The position numbers and the translations under genes were made by a program. Shown in pieces: positions 21,855 to 33,108 of a stretch of 64,000 bases of DNA. This DNA is from Margaritifera margaritifera (taxonomy: Eukaryota; Mollusca; Bivalvia; Unionida; Margaritiferidae). Position 1 is the first letter of the stretch. Every line of letters begins with the position of its first letter. The notes under the pieces are model-generated. The model saw only the letters and a list, made by a program, of their open reading frames with translations, made no database searches and had not been told where the DNA came from. The stretch covers positions 124,001 to 188,000 of the forward strand of contig JAQPZY010000514.1 in the NCBI GenBank assembly GCA_029931535.1. Direction: 5' to 3'.

Positions 21855-24218
21855 GTAGTAGTAGTAGTAGCAGTAGTAGCAGTTACTACTTGTAGTAGAG
21901 GCAGTACCTTTTCTAGTTGCAATTATTGCTGATGCTAACGTTGATGTTATGTAGAGGCAATTAAAAGGACAATTGTCTTTGATGTTAGATCAATTAATGA
22001 ATGCTTTCCTGTATGGAAATACCACGGTTTCCGCATAACTTTAACGCTTGCATTGTCTATGTGTCCACGACTACGATCTTATTTATCAGCTCAAGCCACC
22101 CAAGTCATGATGACTACAATTTTTGTCATAGATTACAAGTTTAATTTATATTAAAAATTATTATGATCATCAGTAATGGAAGTAATATCAACTGAGCTTG
22201 TAAAAGCAGTTGTATTAGTTGCAGAAGAAGCAGCAGGAGTAGTAACAGCGGTAGAAATAGTAACTGTAGCAGAAACAGCAGTAGTAGTAATAGCATTTCC
22301 AATCTCATCAGTAGTAGCAGTAATAGTAATGGTGGTGGTTGTGGACTTTATGTTTTTGACAGTTGTCTCTTTCAATGTTACTCATATCGTCGTCATAATT
22401 ATGACATTCTCGCTTTGTTGACTCGTGTCATACCACTACAAAACAACGTACACATCCAGTAGATATAATTACTACCTCCGATAAACAACAATAAAGGGAT
22501 CATAGTCTTTTTCCTTCTTTTTAGCATTAGCAGCAAGAGAAGAATCAAGACAATCAGCATATGCTTCTGCTGCTACTGCAAGATAAAAACGTTATGACAT
22601 TAGTAGTTTTACAGTGTTACTATTACTACAACTACTATTACTACTACTACTACTACTACAACTACTACTACTAGTAGTAGTAGTAGTAGCAGTAGTAGCA
22701 GTTACTACTTGTAGTAGAGGCAGTACCTTTTCTAGTTGCAATTATTGCTGATGCTAACGTTGATGTTATGTAGAGGCAATTAAAAGGACAATTGTCTTTG
22801 ATGTTAGATCAATTAATGAATGCTTTCCTGTATGGAAATACCACGGTTTCCGCATAACTTTAACGCTTGCATTGTCTATGTGTCCACGACTACGATCTTA
22901 TTTATCAGCTCAAGCCACCCAAGTCATGATGACTACAATTTTTGTCATAGATTACAAGTTTAATTTATATTAAAAATTATTATGATCATCAGTAATGGAA
23001 GTAATATCAACTGAGCTTGTAAAAGCAGTTGTATTAGTTGCAGAAGAAGCAGCAGGAGTAGTAACAGCGGTAGAAATAGTAACTGTAGCAGAAACAGCAG
23101 TAGTAGTAATAGCATTTCCAATCTCATCAGTAGTAGCAGTAATAGTAATGGTGGTGGTTGTGGACTTTATGTTTTTGACAGTTGTCTCTTTCAATGTTAC
23201 TCATATCGTCGTCATAATTATGACATTCTCGCTTTGTTGACTCGTGTCATACCACTACAAAACAACGTACACATCCAGTAGATATAATTACTACCTCCGA
23301 TAAACAACAATAAAGGGATCATAGTCTTTTTCCTTCTTTTTAGCATTAGCAGCAAGAGAAGAATCAAGACAATCAGCATATGCTTCTGCTGCTACTGCAA
23401 GATAAAAACGTTATGACATTAGTAGTTTTACAGTGTTACTATTACTACAACTACTACTACTGCTACTACTACTACTACTACTACTACTACTAGTAGTAGT
23501 AGTAGTAGTAGTAGTAGCAGTTACTACTTGTAGTAGATTCAGTACCTTTTCTAGTTGCAATTATTGCTGATGCTAACGTTGATGTTATGTAGAGGCAATT
23601 AAAAGGACAATTGTCTTTGATGTTAGATCAATTAATGAATGCTTTCCTGTATGGAAATACCACGGTTTCCGCATAACTTTAACGCTTGCATTGTCTATGT
23701 GTCCACGACTACGATCTTTTTTATCAGCTCAAGCCACCCAAGTCATGATGACTACAATTTTTGTCATAGATTACAAGTTTAATTTATATTAAAAATTATT
23801 ATGATCATCAGTAATGGAAGTAATATCAACTGAGCTTGTAAAAGCAGTTGTATTAGTTGCAGAAGAAGCAGCAGGAGTAGTAACAGCGGTAGAAATAGTA
23901 ACTGTAGCAGAAACAGCAGTAGTAGTAATAGCATTTCCAATCTCATCAGTAGTAGCAGTAATAGTAATGGTGGTGGTTGTGGACTTTATGTTTTTGACAG
24001 TTGTCTCTTTCAATGTTACTCATATCGTCGTCATAATTATGACATTCTCGCTTTGTTGACTCGTGTCATACCACTACAAAACAACGTACACATCCAGTAG
24101 ATACAATTACTACCTCCGATAAACAACAATAAAGGGATCATAGTCTTTTTCCTTCTTTTTAGCATTAGCAGCAAGAGAAGAATCAAGACAATCAACATAT
24201 GCTTCTGCTGCTACTGCT
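21756..24218. repeat. Three tandem copies of an ~820-bp unit
   Basis: Copies start at gcaagataaaaacgtt at 21756, 22578 and 23397 (spacing 822 and 819). They are nearly identical apart from the length of the (TAC)n/(GTA)n stretch and a few substitutions. Each copy repeats the same 74- and 81-codon frames on both strands, but those frames come from GTA/ACT-rich DNA and are not credible genes. Unit 2 has only one, diverged, equivalent (about 40157-40720), so the triplication is recent and confined to unit 1. Confidence 0.97.
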
Positions 24219-25322
24219 ACCATAACCACTACGATAATTACTATTTAAATTATTGTGCAATGACTCTATTAAGAAAAATTTTATTTCATTTCGGTTAAAG
24301 ACATCTCACCACATGTTGAGCTAAATATCTAAATACTCTTTACACTATATTTTCTTTTTTCCGCACAAAAAATAAAATAATAATAGTTAGCTAATAGTAT
24401 AGATGTTCGGTCTAACCATTAATGTTGTATACACACTCACACACACACACGAAAGAGCGAGCGGTATGCTGGATCGATTTATTGACCAATGGTCGAGTAA
24501 TGTCAATAAAAACCAAACGCACCCGGCTCGTTCGAAAAAAGAAATAAATGCTGTTGAAGGGAAAATACCATTTTGAATATGATGATGTTCTCGAATCATT
24601 TTACTTTTGTAGAGTACTTGAATTAGATGGTTAAATTGTACCAATATCTTTGTCAAGAAAACGAAATACTCACTTAAAGGCTGCATGTCCTCGAACAAAG
24701 CATTTGTTTGACCAAGAAAGACAGACACATGCGCAAAACATATACAGTGCGAACTCCTTGCTTTTCCCTCGCTTTATAAACTCTTCATTTCGCCCTTGAT
24801 ATTGCCTCTCTTATGGTTCTTCTGTAAACATTACTCGCGAACTACAATTTTATGCCACCCTCTATTCTTCCGCTATTTGCCTACTTGTTTACATGTGGCC
24901 GAAAAACCGAGAGACCGATGCGTATGAATATGAACTGTTCTCGTGATGAAAAAAGACGGCTATTCCGATTGTTTAACTTATCGAGTACATGTAGTTACAG
25001 TTGATTCTCTACACATCCTCTACAGTTTATTGCATGCAGCGATAATGTCGAGTTGCATGGGAGACAAATCTTACACATAGGATTTTGTGTTCAAAGAATT
25101 TTTTCCCTTGTAGAACACTTGCGCATGAAGTTCTATTACATGTAAAGTGGGGGATTTAGAGTTGAGCTGGGGGGAGCGGTAGTGATCAGTTGAACATCCC
25201 TTCTCGAGTCAAAATATTACAGTTTTCAATGAAAGATAATAATGATAGCAAATTGAAGCAAATGAACAACCCAATTTATAACATTGAACCTCTGTGGATA
25301 TAATCATAGATTAGCGTATATA

Positions 25323-25396
<74 letters not shown>

Positions 25397-25400
25397 AAAT
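24219..25400. other. Intergenic DNA with (CA)n and (TA)n microsatellites
   Basis: No supported gene. (AC)n at ~24432-24451 and a 70-bp (TA)n tract at 25324-25395, interrupted once by aga. The latter abuts the Tigger end at ~25410. Confidence 0.6.
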
Positions 25401-25664
25401 ATATATATTGAGCCTCCTTAATCCAGACACCTTTGTTCCCAGTTAATATTTCCGGATTAATTAGTTATCCTGATAATTGAATCACGCACATTTTTATTTT
25501 ACGATGTCATCATACCATATACATGTACTGTACATGTGCATGTATTTGTTGGATGTAAATGTATTGTATATGCAATAATGGTTGAAATAAATTAATGAAT
25601 ACATCTATTGAATTGTGTTTATTTCACTTTATTATGACATGCACTTGTACGGCCTGCACTTTGT

Positions 25665-26245
25665 TCATGTCGGCACTATCTGCTTCTCCCTCATAAAATT
25701 TCGTTTGATGCCCAGCAAATTCTTGAAGCGTTGTAGCCAACCACGAGAATAGGCAAAGTCAAGTGATGCCGAGTTGGTCTCCGAGTATATTTGCCTTGGC
25801 AATGAGCATTTCATCGTTGACAGCGGCGTGGTGGGTCGACATGTCTGAGAACCACATGAATATGTCACGATAGAATTTTCAAGGAATTTTTATAACTCAA
25901 ATTTTTATAATTTAAATTTTTATAATTTCTTGTATAAAAATTTGACTTATAAAAATTCCTTGAAAATTCTATCGTGACAAATACAGCATCATCGACTTGT
26001 TGATATTTGCCTTGTCGAGCGCAGGTTAGGTCTGCTGAGTCGGCAGGTACGGACAACCATTTGTCCTTATTTTTTATGATGTCCGCAATTGTCGACTTGA
26101 CAATGTCTAAGGGTGAGTCAGCTATAGCATGCTGGCTGATATCTTGAATGGTAGCTTTTGGGTGAGTTTCTTTGTGCTGGCAAATCTTCTTTTTTATGCT
26201 GGCCGATATTTCTACTCGTCTACTCTTGATTAATGGTGTCGCCAT
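25665..26245 (-). pseudogene. Tigger-type transposase, CENP-B-like N-terminal DNA-binding region
   Basis: From the Met at ~26245 the protein reads a basic helix-turn-helix: RRVEISASIKKKICQHKETHPKATI, abridged here to SIKKKICQHKETHPKA, then TIADIIKNKDKWLSV. This is the pattern of the first HTH of CENP-B/pogo proteins. A 117-bp MITE interrupts it at 25863-25979. Beyond the MITE the second HTH appears (FAYSRGWLQRFKNLLGI, RNFMREK) but in a shifted frame, and a stop follows at 25665. The function would be binding the transposon ends; this copy cannot make it. Confidence 0.75.
25863..25979. mobile_element. 117-bp palindromic MITE inside the Tigger gene
   Basis: Nearly the whole element is an inverted repeat. 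The first ~33 bases (tgtcacgatagaattttcaa and on) are the exact reverse complement of the last ~33, and the match extends to ~47 bases with one mismatch. Flanks are AATA (25859-25862) and AATA (25980-25983), a 4-bp target duplication. Removing the MITE plus one AATA restores the transposase frame at that point, which confirms the boundaries. Confidence 0.92.
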
Positions 26246-26539
26246 ATTAATATAAAAAGTACAACGAATACAAACTGATATCTCGCAGTTAAATGCGTTA
26301 TGGTATACTTATAAAATGCAGTCATTTCTATAAGTCGTATTTTACAACTGTTATAGCTGCTAATGAGCTGATAATTGACGTCCCCTTTTATTCTGACATG
26401 AAGCCCTATACTGTCCACAGCTTAACTCAATCCACTTTATTTGTTCATCCATCAACAAACTGTGATTGTTACATACAAGTGGAAAACAACAAAGAGACTT
26501 AATGACACACTTAATTTATTAACCATATGTTATGTCAAA

Positions 26540-26985
26540 AAGTGTGGATAATAATGTAAAAATGAAGAACTACACAACAATTTTAGGATGAACCCGTTTT
26601 GTATCCCTATACCACACTTGGAGAAAAAGGGATATTTATCTTACACAACGCTTGTCGCCAACAGTAAAGCTCTTTACGCCGTAATATTCTGATGTCATCA
26701 CTGACTCGCTAGGGGATTGATTTAAAATTGCAACATTGAAAAACAAGAATTATTTCTATACACACGTGTCCTTCAGTATGAAGCTGTGCAGAATGAAGAA
26801 ATACTACACGATTTCGACAATGTAAAGTTAATGGAGACAACAATGAGTATATAATAAGGAAGAACTGCACAGTTCACACAAAGTTAAATTAAGAGAGAAC
26901 AAAAAATGAGCATATAATAATAGCTAATTTTTAAGAACAGATGAGATGAGATTAAGTTAACTAAATGCTTGCGCATTTTCATCAA
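26540..26985. repeat. Unit 1 block matching unit 2 at 42980-43395
   Basis: Shared text includes ctacacaacaattttaggatgaacccgttt, gccaacagtaaagctcttta and gataataatagctaatttttaag. The copies are colinear and nongenic. Confidence 0.88.
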
Positions 26986-26989
26986 AATA

Positions 26990-27360
26990 AAATGTTTCTT
27001 TTTAAAATGTAAGGCAAAACTTCTCTAAAATACTCCATAATTACATCTGTTTGTATTATATTATTCACTGACAACACGATATATATGTAGTGTTGATACT
27101 GATTCTGCGTCATACAAATTTGGCGGAGATCTAAGTTGATGTTTAATTTCGTCGATTTTGCAAACAGACATGATTATCACGAGATTATGTAACACTAAAT
27201 CTTGTAATTCATTATTTATTACGTGTCACTCTTTGTTAAGTTTTACTCCAAAATAGTATACTTCTATATGAACTTCATCCTAAAGAACTCATTTACACAC
27301 CATAATTTGTCGATTTCAGCTCTTAAAAAATTACTATTATTATTAATAGTATTATTATTA

Positions 27361-27408
<48 letters not shown>

Positions 27409-28478
27409 AGTATTAGTATTATTAACTGGTGTGGGATTAGGAATATAGAATATGCCTTAATACACCCTCCCACATATTGCAAGATGCTAATGAAGGAGGG
27501 AACTTATGTGTTCTGGGGTGCTTCCTGTGATGTTTTTCCAGCTCTGAAGGTTCTGGGCCTTTTAAAAGAATGCGGTTTATATCAAAAGATTCGATTCTGT
27601 ATTCTAAGAATATTACCCATTTTCTTGGAATTATCTCTGTTTTGTGTTCCTTTCTCGTGATACCTAAAGTTGATGGGCATTGTATATCCATGACAGTGCT
27701 TTATGCTGTTAAACCCTTTACACACATGCATAAGTACATACATACATACATACATACATACATACATACATACATACATACATACATACTATTTTTGCAA
27801 AGAAACAGTTTCTCGTCATTATAATGAATGGTTGATCACCAACTTCTTACTCTTTATATATTATATATCGTACATATTATAAAAATGCATCGTTGTCGGG
27901 ATCAGGGTAGTTGGCGGTGCCTATGAAAACGTTCTTCCATGCCCAAATATCATAAAAAAATTAATTTGAAAAGGTAAAGGTTCACCTTGACGAGAAAACG
28001 TAATCGATAGAGCTCTTTGCCTTAATGCTCGCATAATCTGATATGTTTCACATATTTATAAATGTACTTCCTGACCATGAATTCACCTGTGTGCTTCCAT
28101 AAACTGACGTGTTTCTTCTGTTTATAGCTCTACTCCCTGACCATAAAATCACCTGTGGACCTTGTATTAGGCTACATATATTGTAGTATCAGACGGAAGA
28201 AACAATTGCTGCTATATCAATTTCTTTTTCTCCACATTGTTTTAAAAATATAAAAGGTATTATACTGAAAACCATATGTGGTCTGTTTATCTACTAAAAA
28301 GTAAAACACTCAACTTGGCAATTAAAAGATAATAGTATTCTCCTTTGACTTCGACCACCGTTAAGCTTTTCTATCACAATACTGAATTATTCTAAACACG
28401 AGGTTTCCCAAAGTTTAATTTTTAGAAGACCACGAAGCATTATCATTATGACAATCACACTTTGAAATACCTTCAAAA

Positions 28479-28541
<63 letters not shown>

Positions 28542-28845
28542 TCTTAGTCGAGTACCTTGATGATTTTTCTTTAAATTGATAGCGTTTTGTGAGACGAGGT
28601 ATTTCATTGCGCTCAAGGGTAAATATTGCTTTAATGTCGTAAAAATCTCCTATAAAATTGTAAAAAAATAATTCAGAATATGCAATTCAAAAATGTGGAA
28701 AATATATGAAAATATCTTGCTTACTTGAAATTTAATTTTGTGGTCAAAAACCGACATTTTTTGGGAGGGGGTAAACCACGTTAAAAGAGGCCTTGTTATT
28801 TATAAGTTTAATCAGTGATGACTCTATTAATTCTTTCTCTGAAAA
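26990..28845. other. Unit 1-specific DNA with microsatellites
   Basis: Not found in unit 2, where the flanking blocks are joined at ~43395. Holds (ATT)n at 27339-27410, (CATA)n at 27730-27788 and (TA)n at 28486-28539. Frames running through these (poly-Ile, Tyr-Ile and so on) are artefacts. No gene or element with clear ends was recognised. Confidence 0.55.
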
Positions 28846-29204
28846 AGAATTTATTTTGTGTATATTTCGTAAAAGACTCTTCATGAAAGATAGCTGTCTG
28901 AATAATCATGGAAATGTACATGCTCTTCACTTCCTCTCTAGCACAGTTTCATTTCCTGACATCTGGTACTCCGTTTACCAATGAGTTTGAATGTTTCAGA
29001 CGGAAGTCAAGGAGAGTCAAGCCAATCAAGCCATTCTTCTATATACTCTGAAATACAGGTTAAGACTAACATTTCATAGTTCATAAATATTAGCGGGAAA
29101 AAATCTTTAACCCTACTATTTCGTATTCAGTCGAAGAAGTTCTGAGCGATATAGTAAAGAGAATAAATGACAAGAAATTGATAATGCACAAACTTTGTTT
29201 CCAA

Positions 29205-29440
29205 AAAAAAATACTACAGTCTCTTTAGAATTGCGAATAAAATTCCCGTCGGTAGCTCCGTGAATTTTCACATGAACGTCTCGAAATGTAGCCAAAATTA
29301 GCAAATTCATTTCGCGCACGAATGATTTCAACACCTTTTGTATCAACATACAGTGCAACACTAACAATTCAGTACATGCTGAAAGAGAGTGCGTACATGT
29401 AATCCGTCATGTTGGTCCTGGAGTTATGGAAGAATCTAAA
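29205..29440 (-). repeat. Left arm of a ~230-bp imperfect inverted repeat
   Basis: The minus-strand text (ccaggaccaacatgacggattacatgta ... aaaattcacggagctacc) matches the plus-strand text at 29650-29880. The spacer is ~200 bp. The same structure occurs in unit 2 (43760-43980 and 44190-44395), so it predates the duplication. It could be an old foldback element. Frames within it are not convincing as genes. Confidence 0.7.
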
Positions 29441-29649
29441 TGTTCACACATCACTGAGCAGTTACGCGAGCCGTCGCCTGCCACAAATAAACAAACATCT
29501 TATGTTCATTAGACAAATCATACAATAAAGAGATGCTAAATATAAATTTGAAACAGTTTAATGAAAACTAGATGAAGTAGACGATGTTTGTTAACGTGTG
29601 GCACGCAACGGCTTATGTAACCTTCAATCTTGTGTCAAAATGTATTCAT

Positions 29650-29880
29650 CCATAACTTCAGGACCAACATGGCGGATCACATGTACAAAGGCCACTCTTT
29701 ATTGAACATGTATCGAATGAGGGGTGTTGCTCTAAAGGTTGATAGTGTGCAAACCGAGTTGGGCAATTTTATTTTATCTAAATTTCGAGACGCTCAGGTG
29801 AAAATTCACTGAGCTACATACGGAAATATCATTCGCGATGCTGAGCTGAGTGAACTATGGTAATTATTCTGCGGCTTATT
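29650..29880 (+). repeat. Right arm of the imperfect inverted repeat
   Basis: Partner of 29205-29440. Contains ttcaggaccaacatggcggatcacatg and aaaattcactgagctacatacggaaat. Confidence 0.7.
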
Positions 29881-30498
29881 TTCTATATGGCTGTAAGAGC
29901 CACATATGTATATCATGATAATGATTCGTCGTGAAGTAAAACAGAACAAAACACAACCTTTATTTTTCAACTCGTGTCGCATCATAACGTATGAGTACGA
30001 TTTTCAGGATACGCTAGTAATTTTAAGATAAACATAGAGTTACGACAAATACAAAGAGGGAAAAATGTATAACAAATATATAATTTCCTTTTATAGAAAC
30101 ATTTAAAGTACTATCCCTTGCATATATAAACTGCAGCATTCCACTCCTGTCTTTGCTACCTAACAGTCTTCAATCCACTTCGTTCCACATCGAACCTCCG
30201 CATATATGGTTAGCCAAAACAATGATTTGAGCAAGTACCCTCTTGTTAATGAGGATTTACTATCTATAGGAAGTAAAAATCAATTGACCATTTTGAGAGA
30301 TTATTACTTAGCCTGATAGGCTTTCAGTATTTTGCCTTTTATGGTGTTCATATACATTGACTAGAAAGAAAAACGTCTATTACACTACAGACATTTACAT
30401 GCTAGTTGCGTCGTTTTCTACAGAAGCTTCTACGATTGTTCCCAGCTATCTTACTATGTAAATATAATGAGCAATCTGATTGGATCTTTGTCTTTCAG

Positions 30499-30612
30499 CT
30501 GCATGCTATCAGATACTGATTTGGCTAGCTATAAATGGAAAGTGTTTATGTGGAACGAAGTGAATCGACGACTCTTGGCTAACGAAGATGTCCTCTTCAT
30601 GAATGATGTCAG
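30499..30612 (+). CDS. Possible isolated plus-strand exon (low support)
   Basis: Between a good acceptor (tttgtctttcag) and a donor (gtcag|gtaaat) lie 114 nt open in one frame, phase 2 at both ends, containing SDTDLASYKWKVFMWNEVNR and more. The peptide MWNEVNRRLL recurs on the opposite strand at ~44690-44745 in unit 2, and with a stop at ~30165-30215, because the DNA is a local inverted repeat. That makes a chance or repeat origin as likely as an exon. The segment is missing from unit 2. Confidence 0.25.
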
Positions 30613-31063
30613 GTAAATTTAACAAAATGATATGGATCCTTGTAGTTTTCTATCTTTTTTTAGTGCTATTAATTTTTGTTTCGTTCTTTGTCATTTATGA
30701 TATACTCACGAAGAACAGAAAACTTTCAAGGATTTATTTATATCTATGTTTGAAGAGTAGACGTTCATGGACACCATTGTTTAGTGATAATGCACATGTA
30801 ATTTTCAAACGTTTAAAAAAAAAAAACAACCAAAGAACCATTATAAAACCGAGACAATTAATTCAATATGCACATTTATTGAGTGAATGATTTACTTTTA
30901 GCACCACCAATGTCCTTATCTTATAGGAAAACATGTAATAATGCAATTTTGCACACCTATGGCCTTGCTATCATTCATTTGATTTGGTGACAGGTGAACG
31001 GAAGAGAACAAGTTATTACAATTCGGGTTTCACGCAACATAATGCCATTCTCTGAAGCAAAAT

Positions 31064-31145
31064 TATTATTATTATTATTATTATTAATATTAATATTATT
31101 ATTATTATTATTATTAATATTATTATTATTATTATTATTATCAAT
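31064..31145. repeat. (ATT)n microsatellite in intron 3 of the unit 1 EF-hand copy
   Basis: Interrupted (TTA/ATT) repeat with aata interruptions. The unit 2 counterpart is at ~45448-45502. Confidence 0.95.
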
Positions 31146-31375
31146 ATATAGCTATTAAAAAATTACCTTCATAATTCATTTTCCCATCTCCATCAACGTC
31201 GTTACGCTTAAAGGTATACTCTGGGTAGGCAGGTGTGTACTCGATGCTTAAATAAAAAATGTACAGATGTATAGAAAGTTTTCAAATGCCTGAATTGAAA
31301 TTAATACAAATGCTAAACCTCTTGGCTAGCAAGTATCAACAATACATTTTGCTCAAATTCCTAATGTTCAAGATT

Positions 31376-31770
31376 TTTAGAAAATGGCAACTATTAGGTA
31401 CATAAGCATACCTTTAGAAAATGGCAAGTATTAGGTACATAAGAAAACCTTTATAAAATAGCAACTATAAGGTACATAAGCAGACCTTTAGAAAATAGCA
31501 ACTATTAGGTACATAAGCAGACCTTTAGAAAATGGCAATTATTCGGTACATAGAAAATGCAACTACTAGGTACATAAGCAGACCTTTAGAAAATAGCAAC
31601 TATTAGGTACATAAGCAGACCTTTAGAAAATGGCAACTATTAGGTACATAAGCAGACCTTTCAAAATAGCAACTATTATTTTCATAAGCAGACCTTTAGA
31701 AAATAGCAACTATTAGGTACATAAGCAGACCTTTAGAAAATGGCAACTATTAGATACATAAGCAGACACA
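31376..31770. repeat. 37-bp minisatellite, about 11 units
   Basis: The unit is cctttagaaaatagcaacta followed by ttaggtacataagcaga. Copies vary by a few bases, and two are shortened. The unit 2 counterpart at 45731-45845 has about 3 units, so the array changed length after duplication. It lies in intron 2 of the EF-hand gene copy. Confidence 0.95.
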
Positions 31771-32870
31771 TATAAGCAATTATAGATACAATTTTAATTC
31801 GTTAGCTTGAAGCACGGTGTCTGCATCGAGTTCCAAAAGTATCAGCAGATGTAGTGACAATCTAAAGTCCAGTTAAGTAAAATATACATAACGTAGATGA
31901 TGGAATATATGTGTATGTTTAGCTGCCTAACTACAGGTATTGATAACTATGATAATCAAACAACGTTATCGAATACGACGGCAAAAGTAACCATACACTC
32001 TCATCGTCTATTAAGACAACATCAATTCTAATAAATATGACTGTGTGAGTAGAGCGTAATTCAATATCTAATTCTGCTATAAGGACAACAACTTCGATAA
32101 CTAATGTCTGGGCCTAGCCTAAACTCAATAAAACGAAAACAAAGTTAACCTAAAAGCTGATAAGTACAAAATGAAAATAAAAAGTATACGCCTTTACCAT
32201 ATATGATCTTTTCAGATTGAGTGTAGCCACCTTCGCTAAATATGAAATTGACAGATCCAGGTAACTGCCACCACTCACCTCCTCAGTACAGAGTATTTCA
32301 GAGAGAAGGCGCGATTACAAAGTCCATGACGTATCACAAAGTCATACGTGCCTGTGTAAAATATACTCAAGATTATGTCTGTCTGCGCTGCATATTGTTC
32401 GCTGCTTTAGGAGAGTATTAGATAGGAACATACTGGTTCTTAAAGGGAATTTGAATGAAGTGAGCAGGAGCAGTACATAGGCGGTCTCTGCAATAACAGC
32501 TGATTCTTAATTCATTTGCTTTATTTTAGGTAGTTTTGGACACATCAAAATAACATGAGCGAACTGTCGCTGATCACGAAAGGTAGTTTTCCCTGCGATC
32601 CTTCGCGACCTGTATCCTTATCTTGATCTGACTAAATAAAAGCACAATATTGCTAAGTACTAGGTGAATGAGATTCAGTACTTTACATTTATTGTAGATT
32701 TTTAAATTTACCTTACGTATCTCAATGTCAAGACTGTCGTATCCATTTATATTCCAACTTATAGGTTATAGTGGTTTGCCTCAGCAGGGCCGAGACAAGC
32801 ACTACGCTCAATCCGAATGGACAGAATGAAAATCATGACAAAGACAATATTTATAACACCGGAGGTATAC

Positions 32871-33085
32871 TACTGTTGAACTTTCTTGCTTTTACAAAAA
32901 TTTGAACATCACCGCTCTCTTTCCAGACAACGACGGCTACAATCAAGAGGACTATGAGTATTCGAAGGAACTTATTAGAGAATATTTCGTTGATTTTAGA
33001 CAAAAACAAAGACAATTATGTTGATAAAGAGGAGTTCAGGTGTGTACACGTCTTATTAGCTTGTCTGCAGAAACCTCAGGTCTCT
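32871..33085. repeat. Inverted segment carrying EF-hand exon 2
   Basis: This ~215-bp stretch is the reverse complement of unit 2 46898-47113, while the sequence left of it (to 32870) matches unit 2 directly. The left breakpoint is right after ggtatac. The right one is near cctcaggt, a little before the repeat-family copy starts at ~33110. Confidence 0.88.
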
Positions 33086-33108
33086 TCAACCATATATCTA
33101 GTAGCAAG

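Larger units (their letters stand above)
25405..26260 (-). mobile_element. Pogo/Tigger-like DNA transposon remnant
   Basis: The end at ~25405-25440 (gagcctccttaatccagacacc) resembles Tigger terminal inverted repeats and abuts a (TA)n tract, the usual TA target. The inside encodes only the N-terminal DNA-binding part of a pogo-type transposase. No DDE catalytic domain is present, and the opposite terminal repeat was not found. It is thus a deleted, non-autonomous copy, further split by a MITE. Confidence 0.65.
28850..32870. repeat. Unit 1 block matching unit 2 at 43395-46897
   Basis: Long colinear match covering the 3' half of the EF-hand gene copy (exons 3 and 4), its introns and 3' flank. 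Differences include a longer 37-bp minisatellite in unit 1, a ~165-bp segment at ~30495-30662 missing from unit 2, and differing (ATT)n lengths. The match stops sharply at ggtatac (32870), where unit 1 switches into inverted sequence. Confidence 0.9.
30402..33039 (-). pseudogene. EF-hand gene, unit 1 copy, broken by inversion of exon 2
   Basis: Exon 3 (31167-31246, 80 nt) and exon 4 (30402-30475, 74 nt) lie on the minus strand with the same lengths, phases and splice sites as the unit 2 gene. They encode an EF-hand loop DVDGDGKMNYE(D), then CSLYLHSKIAGNNRRSFCRK and a basic end. Exon 2 (32927-33039) is on the plus strand, 113 instead of 112 nt. The extra T in ttgattttagac puts its EF-hand loop (DKNKDNYVDKEE) out of frame with the exon start. 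No signal-peptide exon is found upstream, and the AATAAA present in unit 2 is AATACT-like here. The copy cannot make the full protein; exons 3-4 alone look undamaged, so the loss may be recent. Confidence 0.8.

Noticed and set aside
22151..24059. Three identical 74-codon (minus) and 81-codon (plus) ORFs with Thr-rich or Val-rich sequence
   Set aside because: They are the same tandem unit read three times in trinucleotide-rich DNA; composition is set by GTA/ACT repeats on both strands and there is no start context or motif.
27223..27660. 145-codon plus-strand ORF
   Set aside because: Its middle is poly-Ile and Leu from an (ATT)n tract; the flanks lack motifs and it lies in a unit-specific stretch without homology.
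29630..29812. 60-codon plus-strand ORF bounded by cttcag and ctcag|gtgaaa splice-like sites
   Set aside because: It is one arm of an old inverted repeat; the other three arms have stops or indels, so coding constraint is not supported.
30889..30940. An alternative last exon of the EF-hand gene reading GGAKSKSFTQ
   Set aside because: No acceptor gives the required phase in both copies, whereas the exon at 30402-30475 / 44935-45008 fits phase and acceptor in both.
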